A stretch of DNA of 56,794 nucleotides from GWB2-37-7 sp049684915. GTDB taxonomy: Bacteria > Bacillota > Clostridia > Lutisporales > Lutisporaceae. The stretch spans positions 1 to 56,794 of the forward strand of contig JBAVGO010000019.1 of NCBI GenBank assembly GCA_049684915.1, in the 5' to 3' direction. Made by a program: the position numbers and the translations under genes. Below the pieces are notes generated by a model. The model ran no database searches. It saw only the letters and a program-made list of their open reading frames with translations, and had not been told where the DNA came from. Below, one piece after another: positions 1-8,948 of this stretch (the stretch's first letter is position 1; every line of letters starts with the position of its first letter).

Positions 1-60
1 GGTCAGGGGGTACAATATATTCTCTCTGTCAGAACTTTTATCATTGAGAGCTAAATTCAT
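1..60 (-). CDS. Start of a hypothetical protein, cut by the window edge
   Basis: An ATG at 60-58 is preceded by a good ribosome binding site (AAGGAG, 66-75 region) and opens a frame that stays open to the window edge, giving 20 residues beginning MNLALNDKSSDRENILYPLT. It lies 43 bp after the stop of the secreted repeat protein on the same strand, so it is probably the next gene of the same cluster. No family can be assigned from so little sequence. It has no hydrophobic signal at its start. Confidence 0.6.
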   Translation of the reverse strand, partial: MNLALNDKSSDRENILYPLT

Positions 61-103
61 AAAACCGCTCCTTTATTTAAAGATTTATTTAATACAAGCT
101 AGT

Positions 104-1420
104 TTATATCTGAGGTGAAATAATAAGAAGATAATCGCTATCACATTTTGAAGGTTCTATCTTGTACAGCTTGCGGTCAGCAGTTATAAACTGACCTGAC
201 CATGTATATTCAGTTTTATTCCTATCAGCTACATTTATCACCCATTTTTGCTCTCCACTGCTTTTCATAAACTTCTTGCTTGTCTTGTAGTAGATATGGT
301 TGACTTCATCCTTGTATTCCAGTGTAATAATTACCATCATAAATTTATCCCAATCAATAAGAAATGGCATGATATCAAGCTCAAATTTAGGAACCCCCTT
401 GTATACTAATACATTGTTGGAGGAAGCCTTTGTACGTGGAATTTGTTTTATAAGACTTCCGTCATTATATACAATGCTTCCAGAAAAAAATACATCGCCG
501 CTTCTTGAATCAATGACAGGAATCACCCACTGATACTGCTTGTCTTTACATTTATAGATGTCTATGTAACCTAGCTGCTTCCTGTATTTATTGTTATTAT
601 CCTCGTATTCTAATGTCAAAAAAATATTTTTGATTGTAGGGTCTTCATCCGTCATAAAAGTATAGACGACCTTTTCATTAGTAAAGCTTGGTATAACCCA
701 CTCCACCTGGTTAGTATTGCCTATAGTTTTATAACATCCATCCTCCATGTTATAGGATACTGTGTATTTATAATTATAGGTTTGCTTATCATTAGGTTTG
801 TTCCACATGGGGTATACAATAATCCTTTTGGTATTATTCCTATCCAATTCAATCAATGGAACTTTAACACCCTGACATTCTATATCAATACTAATTGAAT
901 TTATTTGCTCCCAATCTATTATGCTTGATGCCTGGATGCTTACACAAAGTAAATTCAAATCCAATGGACCAATACTTAAAATAGGAGATGAGGATTTTAA
1001 CATGCCTGAATTATATTCTGTAATACGACTGGTTAATTTGGCAACTATGAAATAACTGTATTCATATATAGGTTTATTATTTTGATCATATTGGAGTGGA
1101 ACCTTAAAGGGACGTATATCCACTGTTTTAATTATATTTCTATCGTTTTCAAAGCTATATGCCCGTCTCTTCTCATTAGCACCGGTACCATAAATAATAG
1201 TTATAGTAAGATTTTCGAGTTTTGCCTGCTCCCAGTCAATGCTACGGACTGTTGGCATAACCGAAATACTTTCAGCTTCTTCTAAATCTATATTATGTGT
1301 GCCTAAACAGGCTGTTTGTATAAATGATACCTTATTTACAAGTGCCTCACCTTGAGTTACAGGCATACACACTATACTTATAATAAGTGCGATAACTAAA
1401 AATATAGATATCCTTTTCAT
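104..1420 (-). CDS. Secreted beta-repeat protein, paralogue of the C-terminal half of the 732-aa neighbour
   Basis: The 438-aa protein begins with a typical signal peptide (MKR, about 15 hydrophobic residues, then a likely cleavage site near residue 25 before EALVNK). The remaining ~390 residues align end to end with residues ~340-732 of the protein encoded at 5277-7475. Shared blocks include DWE/DWD motifs, EKRRAY/ERRRTY, NNKPIYEY, SIGP.DLN.LCVS, FLTLEYEDNNNKY and QIPRTKA. The repeats of about 80-100 residues, each opening with an (I/V)DW motif and a beta-strand-rich LEY.D segment, suggest tandem beta-sandwich domains. Function is unknown. It lacks the N-terminal module of the other large proteins, so it may be an exported partner, decoy or receptor version of the repeat region. 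Confidence 0.85.
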   Translation of the reverse strand: MKRISIFLVIALIISIVCMPVTQGEALVNKVSFIQTACLGTHNIDLEEAESISVMPTVRSIDWEQAKLENLTITIIYGTGANEKRRAYSFENDRNIIKTVDIRPFKVPLQYDQNNKPIYEYSYFIVAKLTSRITEYNSGMLKSSSPILSIGPLDLNLLCVSIQASSIIDWEQINSISIDIECQGVKVPLIELDRNNTKRIIVYPMWNKPNDKQTYNYKYTVSYNMEDGCYKTIGNTNQVEWVIPSFTNEKVVYTFMTDEDPTIKNIFLTLEYEDNNNKYRKQLGYIDIYKCKDKQYQWVIPVIDSRSGDVFFSGSIVYNDGSLIKQIPRTKASSNNVLVYKGVPKFELDIMPFLIDWDKFMMVIITLEYKDEVNHIYYKTSKKFMKSSGEQKWVINVADRNKTEYTWSGQFITADRKLYKIEPSKCDSDYLLIISPQI

Positions 1421-1490
1421 TATCTGCCTCTAACCTCCTTGATTACGAAAACTGCAAATACTTTTGCAGCCATCACTAAGCCATATATGC

Positions 1491-1531
1491 TTCCAGCCCA
1501 TTCCGCCAGAATCCTGTGGAATGGGCTGGAA
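1491..1531 (-). other. Intercistronic hairpin after the 680-aa gene
   Basis: A 14-bp perfect stem (left arm 1491-1504, right arm 1518-1531) with a 13-nt loop lies between the 680-aa gene and the secreted protein gene. On the minus strand no U-tract follows, so it is more likely an mRNA-stability, processing or attenuation hairpin than a full terminator. On the plus strand it is followed by a run of T. Confidence 0.6.
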
Positions 1532-1550
1532 TTATTTTTTTAGGGGTGGT

Positions 1551-3593
1551 CTATATATAAGAATCCAAATAAACCTGGGGCAAATTATCTATGGTCTGTT
1601 CTTCCCATACAGATTCACTTCCAGCAGCTTGCTTAGGATAATAGCATATACCTTTATCCTTATTATAAATTACAGCTCTCCAACTATATGTTTTCTCCTT
1701 CATGTTGTCTAGGAATACTATCTGATCATCGGAGTTCTTATCACTAAACTGGATATGTTCCTCGTTATCTCCAGATTTTACATATACATGTATTGCTCTG
1801 TAATTGTCCCACTTGATATCCCCAGCAGAAAATAAAACAGAAGGTATATCCTTTGGTGGACCAACAATTATCTCGCCAGCATCTGATGATACTTTATCTG
1901 TTGATATAGATTCTCCATTAGTAAGGAAATAGTTTATATTATATGTATATTTTTTATCTTCAGGTGAATTGAAATCCGAAGCTTTACCCATTCTTAATTT
2001 CCATAGCTGGGCTTCACTTTTGTCCTGTGTAAACATAAACCTTTTCTCTTTTGCTTTCCAACCACTTGGATTCTGATAATTACAAATTACTTCAACATAA
2101 TCAATATTCTTCATTCTAAATAAAGATGAAGAAACCGATGCCTGAACGGTTTTAAAGTATATATATTGATGAGGCTGAATATGCAGTACAGTAGCTTCAG
2201 ATGGAACTTTTTTGAAATCATACTGAAGAGATTCCCCATCCCAATTGTCATCAGGTATGAATGAGAAGTTTAAATCATAGGTATAATTTCTATTTTTATT
2301 ATCTATATATGTAAAGTACTTAACAGGAGTGTCTGTGCTTGTTCTAAAGGTGTATGGACCCTTGGCATCGTCGTTGTAGCATATGGACGCCGTTGCACTA
2401 GACACGGAATTTACCTTAAAATCAAAAGGAGCGTCTATGTCTACTTCCATTGATTTGAAGAATGGATCATTTAGATCAATTTCGCTTATGTATTTTGCAA
2501 TATCAAGATTATTTACAAACAATCCAAGGAAGCCCTGTGGAGCACAGGTTCTAGTTTCAGCATCTTCTGAATGGAAGCTCATATCTATCTCTCCCAGTTC
2601 CTCCTGACGCATAACCTTAAGCTTCACTGAAACCATAGGCATACCTGATGCAGCTGCAATTAACTCCTTAGCAGTTTCAGGATCAACTATTCCTGGTGTA
2701 TCTGGTTTCTTAGGTTTTTCTGTACTACCTCCAGTTCCACCTGGTTCATCTTTCTTCCCTCTATTTTTTACATCGTCAAGACTCTCAGCTTTGGCAAATC
2801 CACCTTTAAAATCTCCTGGTGTAAGGGTTGGTTGAAACCATTGACTTACAATTTGTGCTTTAAAAAGCTCCAGTGCCCACTGCTCCTGTTCTTTCTTCTT
2901 ATCATCAGGCACATAGTTTGCTATCTCCATTTTAATAACCTTATCTTTAATCAGCTTTTCAAATCCAGCATCAATATCTGCTTTCATAAACTCATACTGG
3001 ACACTTGCACTGGCACTAAAGTGATTATATATTTGTTTGTATGAGCCTGTTACTTTAACATCAAGGGCAGGACGCAATGCAGTGTACTTCAACTCATATA
3101 TAACACCAATAGGTGAAGTTTTTGTAGCAAAGGCATTTTTTGCTAGTACAGCTCCGTCCTTTGACAAAGTCAAGCTGAATATGGCTGAATTATTACCTTC
3201 AAGACTTGGTACTGTAGCTGCATCTATGCTTTTCACAAAGGTTTTTTTATCAGAGTTTATATCAAGTCCTATACAGCGCACTTTTCCTTCATTCCACATA
3301 GGAGTAGAAAGCCTTGGATTTTTTACCCCTCTAGCCTTAAGCGCTGATAGTATATCCTCTTTCAAGTTTTCCCCAAGATCTAGATTAACCTCAAAATTCA
3401 AAAATCCGCCTCCATCGCCAGTTTCGCTGCCAGCTTCCTTTCGATACATCCAAATGTGGAATATCTTCTCTTTGGACTGCTGATTTTGTGCTAGTGATAC
3501 TGGACCGGGAAGGAAATAAAAAAGGTCAGGGTCTTCATGGTCTGGATAAACACTTATTCCACTAATTATTTGTGGTCTTTCCAATTTTAACAT
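1551..3593 (-). CDS. Large leaderless protein of the repeat family (680 aa)
   Basis: The ATG at 3593 has a strong AGGAGG site 8 nt upstream. No signal peptide is visible. Residues ~1-240 form a module shared with the two upstream large proteins: an aromatic FYFLPGP motif near residue 25, a GGGFLNFEVNL block near residue 62, and a G-AVLAKNAF...GVIYELKYTALRPAL block near residues 150-175. A Gly/Pro/Lys-rich linker (residues ~275-300, with GGTGG and KPKKPDTPG) separates it from a C-terminal half made of beta-rich repeats carrying W/DNY and EVICNY motifs. It sits between two paralogues on the same strand, 20 bp from the next gene. I do not recognise a named family; structural or toxin-like roles are only guesses. 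Confidence 0.8.
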   Translation of the reverse strand: MLKLERPQIISGISVYPDHEDPDLFYFLPGPVSLAQNQQSKEKIFHIWMYRKEAGSETGDGGGFLNFEVNLDLGENLKEDILSALKARGVKNPRLSTPMWNEGKVRCIGLDINSDKKTFVKSIDAATVPSLEGNNSAIFSLTLSKDGAVLAKNAFATKTSPIGVIYELKYTALRPALDVKVTGSYKQIYNHFSASASVQYEFMKADIDAGFEKLIKDKVIKMEIANYVPDDKKKEQEQWALELFKAQIVSQWFQPTLTPGDFKGGFAKAESLDDVKNRGKKDEPGGTGGSTEKPKKPDTPGIVDPETAKELIAAASGMPMVSVKLKVMRQEELGEIDMSFHSEDAETRTCAPQGFLGLFVNNLDIAKYISEIDLNDPFFKSMEVDIDAPFDFKVNSVSSATASICYNDDAKGPYTFRTSTDTPVKYFTYIDNKNRNYTYDLNFSFIPDDNWDGESLQYDFKKVPSEATVLHIQPHQYIYFKTVQASVSSSLFRMKNIDYVEVICNYQNPSGWKAKEKRFMFTQDKSEAQLWKLRMGKASDFNSPEDKKYTYNINYFLTNGESISTDKVSSDAGEIIVGPPKDIPSVLFSAGDIKWDNYRAIHVYVKSGDNEEHIQFSDKNSDDQIVFLDNMKEKTYSWRAVIYNKDKGICYYPKQAAGSESVWEEQTIDNLPQVYLDSYI

Positions 3594-3612
3594 ATAAAAA
3601 TCCTCCTATCTT

Positions 3613-5196
3613 TTATTGGGCTAACAAATTGGTGATAACTATTCTATCCTCAAAGGACTTTTGTTGAAGAGCTGCCTTATAACAGCTGCTGTTGACCTCC
3701 TTATAATATAACTTATAGTTGTAATATTTACTATCATCAATCATTCTTAAAGCTTCCCAAATACAGCTAGGAGAGTCCTTACTTAAAGTAAATGATTTCT
3801 CTGGTTGGCTTTTTTCTTCCCAATATGCTTCAATAACAATGCTTGTATATTTCTCCCATATAGCTATAGAAGGGACGCAAAACTCAATCCTTCTGATAGA
3901 ATATATTACATGTGTATCTATAATAATTACATCTGATTGGTTTGAGAAACTGCCACTGCTTACTTTCCCTGTGCAAATTAAAGAGTTATCTTTAAAAAAC
4001 ACTGTAAAGGAGTAATTAATATTTTTATCTACTTTACCAGTATTGTTAGTTGATGCTGGCCATGATATCTTTTGAAAATCACAAGCTTTATTTAAAACAA
4101 TACTTTTAGGCTGTTTATCAGTATATAAAAGGTCAACCTGTATGTACTTGATATTGTCAGAGTCAAAATTAGCATTAGTCATTATAGTCAAATTCTTTTT
4201 TAAAAAAAAAGATTCATCTAGGTCAATATATTTTATATATTGTGAAATGTCATTAGAAATAATATTTTCAAGAAAAGCTTGTGGATATATGAAGCTATCA
4301 TTAACTTCTCTTTCTTCACTAATAAAGCTACTAAATTTGCTGTCAACTTCTTTTACATCAACAGTTTTATATGAATATCCCAATATTGGTGTAGCATTGT
4401 TATTAGGTATTGTAACAGGTACGAAAAAGCTTTTGCAGAGAAAGGATACTATATCATCCTCAAAGCGTTGTCTTTCAGCTATTAAATCACTGCTAGTGTC
4501 GGGCTTATAATCAATTTTTTCAATAATAATGGTTTTTTTATCAATAAGCTCTTTATATACCTTAGATATATTTATAGAAAAAAATATAAGCCCAAGCGAA
4601 AAGCTTTTTTCAAAATAATGTAAAACTCTTGACCAATCTATGGAAGCCTTAAATGAATAGCACTTCCTTAAAGCAGGGAATGACAGCTCGTAGGTTATTC
4701 CTATTAGAGGTAACTTACCTTCAATATACTTTTTTACCAATGCCACTCCATACTTGTCCACGGAAACAGAAAAAGAAACTCTGTTGCTGCCGTACCCAGA
4801 AGGTTTGTATGTAGACTGGACTGATTTAACTAGATTGTAAGAGCTTATGTTGCCTGTAAGCTGGCTTCCAATAAAATCAATGTGTACTTTGGAAGAATCA
4901 TTTAACTGAAGAGGTCTTAGCTCTATATCCGACTGCCCTGTTTTCTCTAGTAAATATTTTTTTACCTTATCTAGGACTTCCACTTCTATTGGTAATTCCA
5001 CATCAAAAGCTAGATTACCACCATTAATACTTTCCATAGATCTGTATATAAGTAGGCTAAATACTGGTATGCCATTATTTTTAGCTATACTTGGTTTTAT
5101 CGATTGATAGTAAAAAACATTTTTTTTATTAAAATCACTAAATATACTAATCTCAGGGGTTTGGTAAACTATTTTTTCTGGGTAAGAGATGTCCAT
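3613..5196 (-). CDS. Large leaderless protein of the repeat family (527 aa)
   Basis: The start chosen is the ATG at 5196, 5 nt after AAGGTGG; the longer frame begins with a TTG inside that site. The protein shares the N-terminal module with its neighbours: FYYQSIKPSIAKN near residue 30, GGNLAFDVELP near residue 60 and GVALVKKYIEG...GITYELSFPALRK near residues 155-185. The C-terminal part has repeat units with LDESFF, IKYIQVDLLYTD and YTSIVIEAYWEE, matching the (I)xxIxxxLEY pattern of the family. It is the shortest and most diverged of the three. No signal peptide, no membrane segment. It lies second in a run of three paralogues. Function unknown. Confidence 0.78.
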   Translation of the reverse strand: MDISYPEKIVYQTPEISIFSDFNKKNVFYYQSIKPSIAKNNGIPVFSLLIYRSMESINGGNLAFDVELPIEVEVLDKVKKYLLEKTGQSDIELRPLQLNDSSKVHIDFIGSQLTGNISSYNLVKSVQSTYKPSGYGSNRVSFSVSVDKYGVALVKKYIEGKLPLIGITYELSFPALRKCYSFKASIDWSRVLHYFEKSFSLGLIFFSINISKVYKELIDKKTIIIEKIDYKPDTSSDLIAERQRFEDDIVSFLCKSFFVPVTIPNNNATPILGYSYKTVDVKEVDSKFSSFISEEREVNDSFIYPQAFLENIISNDISQYIKYIDLDESFFLKKNLTIMTNANFDSDNIKYIQVDLLYTDKQPKSIVLNKACDFQKISWPASTNNTGKVDKNINYSFTVFFKDNSLICTGKVSSGSFSNQSDVIIIDTHVIYSIRRIEFCVPSIAIWEKYTSIVIEAYWEEKSQPEKSFTLSKDSPSCIWEALRMIDDSKYYNYKLYYKEVNSSCYKAALQQKSFEDRIVITNLLAQ

Positions 5197-5224
5197 TTTT
5201 ACCACCTTCAATTATATTGTGTGT

Positions 5225-5255
5225 GGGTATACCCATTATTAATAAGGGTATACCC
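5225..5255 (-). other. Intercistronic palindromic hairpin
   Basis: Two copies of the self-complementary 10-mer GGGTATACCC (5225-5234 and 5246-5255) flank an ATTATTAATAA spacer, so the RNA can form a hairpin between the 732-aa and 527-aa genes. There is no U-tract on the minus strand. Like the hairpin at 1491-1531 it may set relative expression or RNA stability. Confidence 0.5.
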
Positions 5256-5276
5256 TTCTCCTTATAGCTAATAAAA

Positions 5277-7475
5277 TTACTCTGGAGTATTAAAAATCAA
5301 TGGATTGTCACTACACATTACCGGGGATGACTTAAACACCTTCTTATTAAGGGTTATAAACTGTCCCGACCAGCTATATTCTTTTTTATCCATATCAGCT
5401 ATGTTGATAACCCAAGTATCACTATCAATACCACTAGTGAATTTTTTGCTTCCCTTCTGATGTATCTTATTAGCTTCGTCAGTATATTCTAGCGATATTA
5501 TTACTGTTTGATATTTATTCCAGTCTACAAGATAGGAATCAATCTCAAGAGTAAGCTTTGGAGAGCCGTGGTATACCTGTATACGGTGGCTTGGTGCTTT
5601 TGTCCTTGGAATTTGTTTTGTTTCCTTGCCATCTTTGTATACGATATCACCTGAATAATACACATCACCGCCATTTACATCAATAACAGGAATTTTCCAA
5701 CTATATTCCTTATTCTCACACTTAAAAATATCGATATCATCTATTCTCTTTTTGTACTTGTTGTTGTTATCTTCATATTCTAAAGTAAGGAAAATATTTC
5801 TGATTGTAGGATCTTCATCTGCCATAAAGGTATATGTAACATTTTCACTTGCAAAATCAGGAATTATCAAATCATACTGATTAGTAGTATTTGTTGATTT
5901 GAAAGTACCTTCACTCATGTTATAGGTTATGGTATATGTGTATTCATATATTTTACCCGTTGTTGGAGGTACTCCTATAGGGTAAGCAATATCTTTCTTT
6001 GTAAAATTTTTATTAAATTCGATTGTAGGTACTTTGATACCCTGACATTCTATATCAAAATTGATTGATTTAATCTTATCCCAATCTATTAAGCTGGAGG
6101 TTAGCAAGCTTACACATAGGAAGTTTAGGTCTGATGGTCCAATGCTTAGATTAGGTTCTTTGGATTGTAGCATTCCTGATTTAAAAGGCGGTATGCTACC
6201 ATTGAAATTTGCTGCTATTGAATAATTGTATTCATATATTGGCTTATTGTTGCTATCGTGCATGAAGGATGCCTCAAATGGATAAGCATTTTCTTTAGTT
6301 TTTATAAGATTTCCCTCAGTATCAAAGCCATATGTCCTGCGACGTTCATTTTGATCTTTACCATAATCTAAAGTAACGCTGATATCTGCTAGCTTTGTAA
6401 GCTCCCAGTCAAGGCCATGAACGCTTGGCTTAACATTTAAGTAATCAAAGAAATTATCATCTAGATTTATAACCTTAAAAAATTCATCAATATTAAAGGA
6501 TCTGCCATCGTTGCCTTTTATCGCTAGTAAATTTTCTATTGTACCCTTAGGCTCTAGATGATAACTAATTGTTTGCTTTTCTTTATAGCTTACGTCAAAA
6601 TCCTTAGAACTCTTTATAGCTTTTTCTATTTTTACCTTATCTCCAGCACCAGGCTTTTCAGCACCAATTTCCTTTAAAGCATCAAATACTGATTTCTGAA
6701 CCATTTCCTTATATGTAGCTAGTCCCCACTCACGAACCGATTTTTTGAGGTCTTCACTTACATCGCTTCCAAACTCAATATCACATTTTCCACCAGATTT
6801 TTCGATGACCTCCTGAGTGATTGTATCATAATAGTCATTACCGCTTTTAGATGAGTGTGTATCTACATGTGCATCACGGTAGTAGCTGAATGCTTGACTT
6901 GCTGAGTATTTAAGGTTAACTTTAGCAGCAGGTAAAAGAGTATTGAATTTCAAATCATATGCTACCTGTAGAATACTGCTTGTCTTTCCAGTTAAAGCAT
7001 CATAAAACAGCGTTGCACCTGATGGAGTTAATTCAATTGCTACAGTAGCAATATTTCGTCCAGACAGCGAAGGCTTAGAATCAGTATTAACCTTTGTAAC
7101 AAACCCTTTGTCATCTGGTACTGTAAAATGCACACTTCCATCAGTGTAAGGAATAGTTCCGATTATAACCTCAGTACCCTCTGGAAACCTTTTCTCCTTA
7201 GCAATCTGCACTTTTGCTGCATCTATAACACTGGTATCAAGAGCGAATTCTGCATCAAAGCTTAAATATCCGCCCTTCATTTCACCATCTGCACCCTCTT
7301 TATTTTGTGTATACTTATAAAATGAGAATACCGGCTTGCCATTTTCGTTTTCATTTCTTCTGAAACGAGGTGCTTCGGGCCATAGATAAAACTTATTATT
7401 TTGCTCGGTATCGCCCCAAAAAATAATATTATTTGAATTAACTTTAAGATATGCTTGGGTAGATATATCTATCAT
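5277..7475 (-). CDS. Large leaderless protein of the repeat family (732 aa)
   Basis: The ATG at 7475 follows GGGAG at 9 nt. Residues ~1-330 hold the shared N-terminal module (KFYLWPEAPRF near residue 28, GGYLSFDAEFAL near residue 65, a GATLFYDALTGKTSSILQVAYDL block near residues 155-180, then a Lys/Glu-rich helical stretch to ~310). Residues ~340-732 are about four beta-rich repeats opening with DW motifs (GLDWEL, LIDWDK, LVDWNK) and are closely copied in the secreted protein at 104-1420. No signal peptide is seen. It is the first large gene after the two small-protein genes (20 bp gap), so it is probably co-transcribed with them. Function unknown. Confidence 0.82.
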   Translation of the reverse strand: MIDISTQAYLKVNSNNIIFWGDTEQNNKFYLWPEAPRFRRNENENGKPVFSFYKYTQNKEGADGEMKGGYLSFDAEFALDTSVIDAAKVQIAKEKRFPEGTEVIIGTIPYTDGSVHFTVPDDKGFVTKVNTDSKPSLSGRNIATVAIELTPSGATLFYDALTGKTSSILQVAYDLKFNTLLPAAKVNLKYSASQAFSYYRDAHVDTHSSKSGNDYYDTITQEVIEKSGGKCDIEFGSDVSEDLKKSVREWGLATYKEMVQKSVFDALKEIGAEKPGAGDKVKIEKAIKSSKDFDVSYKEKQTISYHLEPKGTIENLLAIKGNDGRSFNIDEFFKVINLDDNFFDYLNVKPSVHGLDWELTKLADISVTLDYGKDQNERRRTYGFDTEGNLIKTKENAYPFEASFMHDSNNKPIYEYNYSIAANFNGSIPPFKSGMLQSKEPNLSIGPSDLNFLCVSLLTSSLIDWDKIKSINFDIECQGIKVPTIEFNKNFTKKDIAYPIGVPPTTGKIYEYTYTITYNMSEGTFKSTNTTNQYDLIIPDFASENVTYTFMADEDPTIRNIFLTLEYEDNNNKYKKRIDDIDIFKCENKEYSWKIPVIDVNGGDVYYSGDIVYKDGKETKQIPRTKAPSHRIQVYHGSPKLTLEIDSYLVDWNKYQTVIISLEYTDEANKIHQKGSKKFTSGIDSDTWVINIADMDKKEYSWSGQFITLNKKVFKSSPVMCSDNPLIFNTPE

Positions 7476-7495
7476 TCGTCTTTTCTCCCTTTTTT

Positions 7496-7723
7496 TTAAA
7501 TTTCAATTGAGCCTACATGTGGGTTTGATATATTGCTCTGGATTTGTGTAGTAGTTATATCATTTTCATTTATGTTATTTATAGGTGTCTTCCATGTCTT
7601 TACCGCCTCTGCCTTGGCATCAGTAACAAAATTATCCTGAGTATTGTGAGCATGAGCTGTCTGTTTCCTATGATAGAATTGTGAGTTTACATAAGCACAT
7701 TTAATTGAGTAGTAATTTGCCAT
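7496..7723 (-). CDS. Small conserved-pair protein (75 aa)
   Basis: The ATG is preceded by AAGGAGGG at good spacing. Its first 29 residues differ from the upstream 70-aa protein at only one position up to AHAHNTQ, and both end with a TTQIQSNISNPHV block. The middle (residues 30-55) has diverged. A basic/histidine-rich stretch (FYHRKQTAHAHNTQ) is the most conserved part. No signal peptide or membrane segment. It lies directly before the 732-aa protein gene. A product this small with high pair conservation could be a self-assembling subunit, a cargo peptide or a binding partner of the large proteins; nothing in the sequence settles this. Confidence 0.8.
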   Translation of the reverse strand: MANYYSIKCAYVNSQFYHRKQTAHAHNTQDNFVTDAKAEAVKTWKTPINNINENDITTTQIQSNISNPHVGSIEI

Positions 7724-7771
7724 AACTTATTTCCCTCCTTTATATAAAAACATATAATTCTAACCTTTTAC

Positions 7772-7984
7772 TTATATTTCTTCTGAGTCTACATGTGGGT
7801 TTGAGATATTGCTCTGGATTTGTGTAGTTGATATGTCGTCTGTACCTACATTCCACAATGTTGCTGCTATTGTCTTTGCATCTACAACAAATTGTGCTTG
7901 AGTATTGTGAGCATGAGCTGTCTGTTTCCTATGATAGAATTGTGAGTTTACATAAGCGCATTTAACCGAAAAATAATTTGCCAT
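7772..7984 (-). CDS. Small conserved-pair protein (70 aa)
   Basis: This is the first gene of the small-protein/large-protein run, with an AAGGAGTG site before its ATG. It is a tandem duplicate of the 75-aa protein: MANYFSVKCAYVNSQFYHRK at the start and TTQIQSNISNPHV near the end, with five residues fewer in the middle. The two genes are 48 bp apart. A terminator ending the LuxR-type gene lies 120 bp upstream (8104-8135), so this gene probably has its own promoter in 7990-8100; I see no clear -35/-10 pair there. Function unknown. Confidence 0.8.
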   Translation of the reverse strand: MANYFSVKCAYVNSQFYHRKQTAHAHNTQAQFVVDAKTIAATLWNVGTDDISTTQIQSNISNPHVDSEEI

Positions 7985-8103
7985 ACTTTATTTCACTCCT
8001 TTTTTATTTTTGTTGTTTACTTTCTAAACCTATTCTCATATATCACTATATGCCATAATATTACATATTAAAATTCCCATTGTTAGGTAGGAAAGTAAAT
8101 AAA

Positions 8104-8135
8104 GATGATAACTACCCAAGCAGGTAGTTATCATC
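8104..8135 (-). terminator. Rho-independent terminator of the LuxR-type gene
   Basis: A perfect 13-bp stem (8104-8116 with 8123-8135) and 6-nt loop are followed on the minus strand by TTTATTTACTTT. It lies 20-50 bp after the stop of the regulator gene and separates it from the small-protein genes. Confidence 0.85.
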
Positions 8136-8154
8136 CCCTCAATTATATAAATCA

Positions 8155-8931
8155 TTATATCTGTATTTGCTCTACAGTCAATATTCCAAGCTTTATTGCT
8201 TTTAAAACAGCTTCCATAGTGCATGTCACGTTTAATTTTTTAAAAATATTTTTTTTGTGATACTTGATAGTATCAATACTTAAATTCATTTCTGCAGCAA
8301 CAATCTTATCTGGTATACCCCTTGCCAAAAGCTTTAGAACCTCTAGCTGTCTTTGATTAAGGTTTATTATTGGGTTTACTATTTGTATATTCCTTTTAGC
8401 TGTTTGTAGATTGTATTCATAAAAAATGCAACGCCTAAGCAATTCAGATATCACAATCATCTCATTGCTTATGTGTCCACAACTAGAAACCAGTACAAGA
8501 TATGAATAATCCTTATTATTTATAGGTAATGGTATAGAATAAAATGCAAAATTGCTTAAAAAAGAACAATAATGATATTCGGGAATTGTATAAAAAGGTT
8601 TTTTTGTTTCAATTGATATGGAAACAGCACTATTCCCAATACTTTCTTCCTGAAATGATATTCCTTCTACAAAAGACTTAAACTTTTCACTTTTTGCTTC
8701 CTTTGTTTTTTTTATAAGGATTCCCGAAGAATCTATGAGCAAGAATATATGATCCTTAGATAGCACTTTCTTTATACTTTCAACGCATTGATTAAATACA
8801 GCTATCATCATTGAATTCTTTAGAAGTATCTCGTCTAAGGAACTCGCCTCCATCAATAATGCAGGTTTTTCTAAGTTGTTTGCTACTCCTGCTTTAATAC
8901 ATCGCTTCCAAGACAACATAATTTCTTCCAT
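8155..8931 (-). CDS. LuxR/GerE-type transcriptional regulator
   Basis: The C-terminal ~60 residues form a LuxR-type helix-turn-helix: NLNQRQLEVLKLLARGIPDK then AAEMNLSIDTIKYHKKNIFK and KLNVTCTMEAVLKAIKLGIL. The N-terminal ~185 residues resemble the ligand-sensing half of clostridial activators (HIFLLIDSSGILIK near residue 60, GNSAVSISIETKKPF near residue 100), GAF-like in pattern. There is no receiver domain. It precedes the small/large protein cluster on the same strand and probably controls it. The ATG at 8931 has no ribosome binding site; the ideal AGGAGG serves an ATG at 8948 that is out of frame because of an A8 run, as described in the findings. Function of the DNA-binding domain is secure, the target is inferred. 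Confidence 0.88.
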   Translation of the reverse strand: MEEIMLSWKRCIKAGVANNLEKPALLMEASSLDEILLKNSMMIAVFNQCVESIKKVLSKDHIFLLIDSSGILIKKTKEAKSEKFKSFVEGISFQEESIGNSAVSISIETKKPFYTIPEYHYCSFLSNFAFYSIPLPINNKDYSYLVLVSSCGHISNEMIVISELLRRCIFYEYNLQTAKRNIQIVNPIINLNQRQLEVLKLLARGIPDKIVAAEMNLSIDTIKYHKKNIFKKLNVTCTMEAVLKAIKLGILTVEQIQI

Positions 8932-8948
8932 GCTTTGTTTTTTTTCAT

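Noticed and set aside
1491..1531. The 14-bp hairpin as a plain terminator
   Set aside because: No U-tract follows on the coding strand and the next gene is on the same strand 70 bp on. It is listed only as an intercistronic hairpin.
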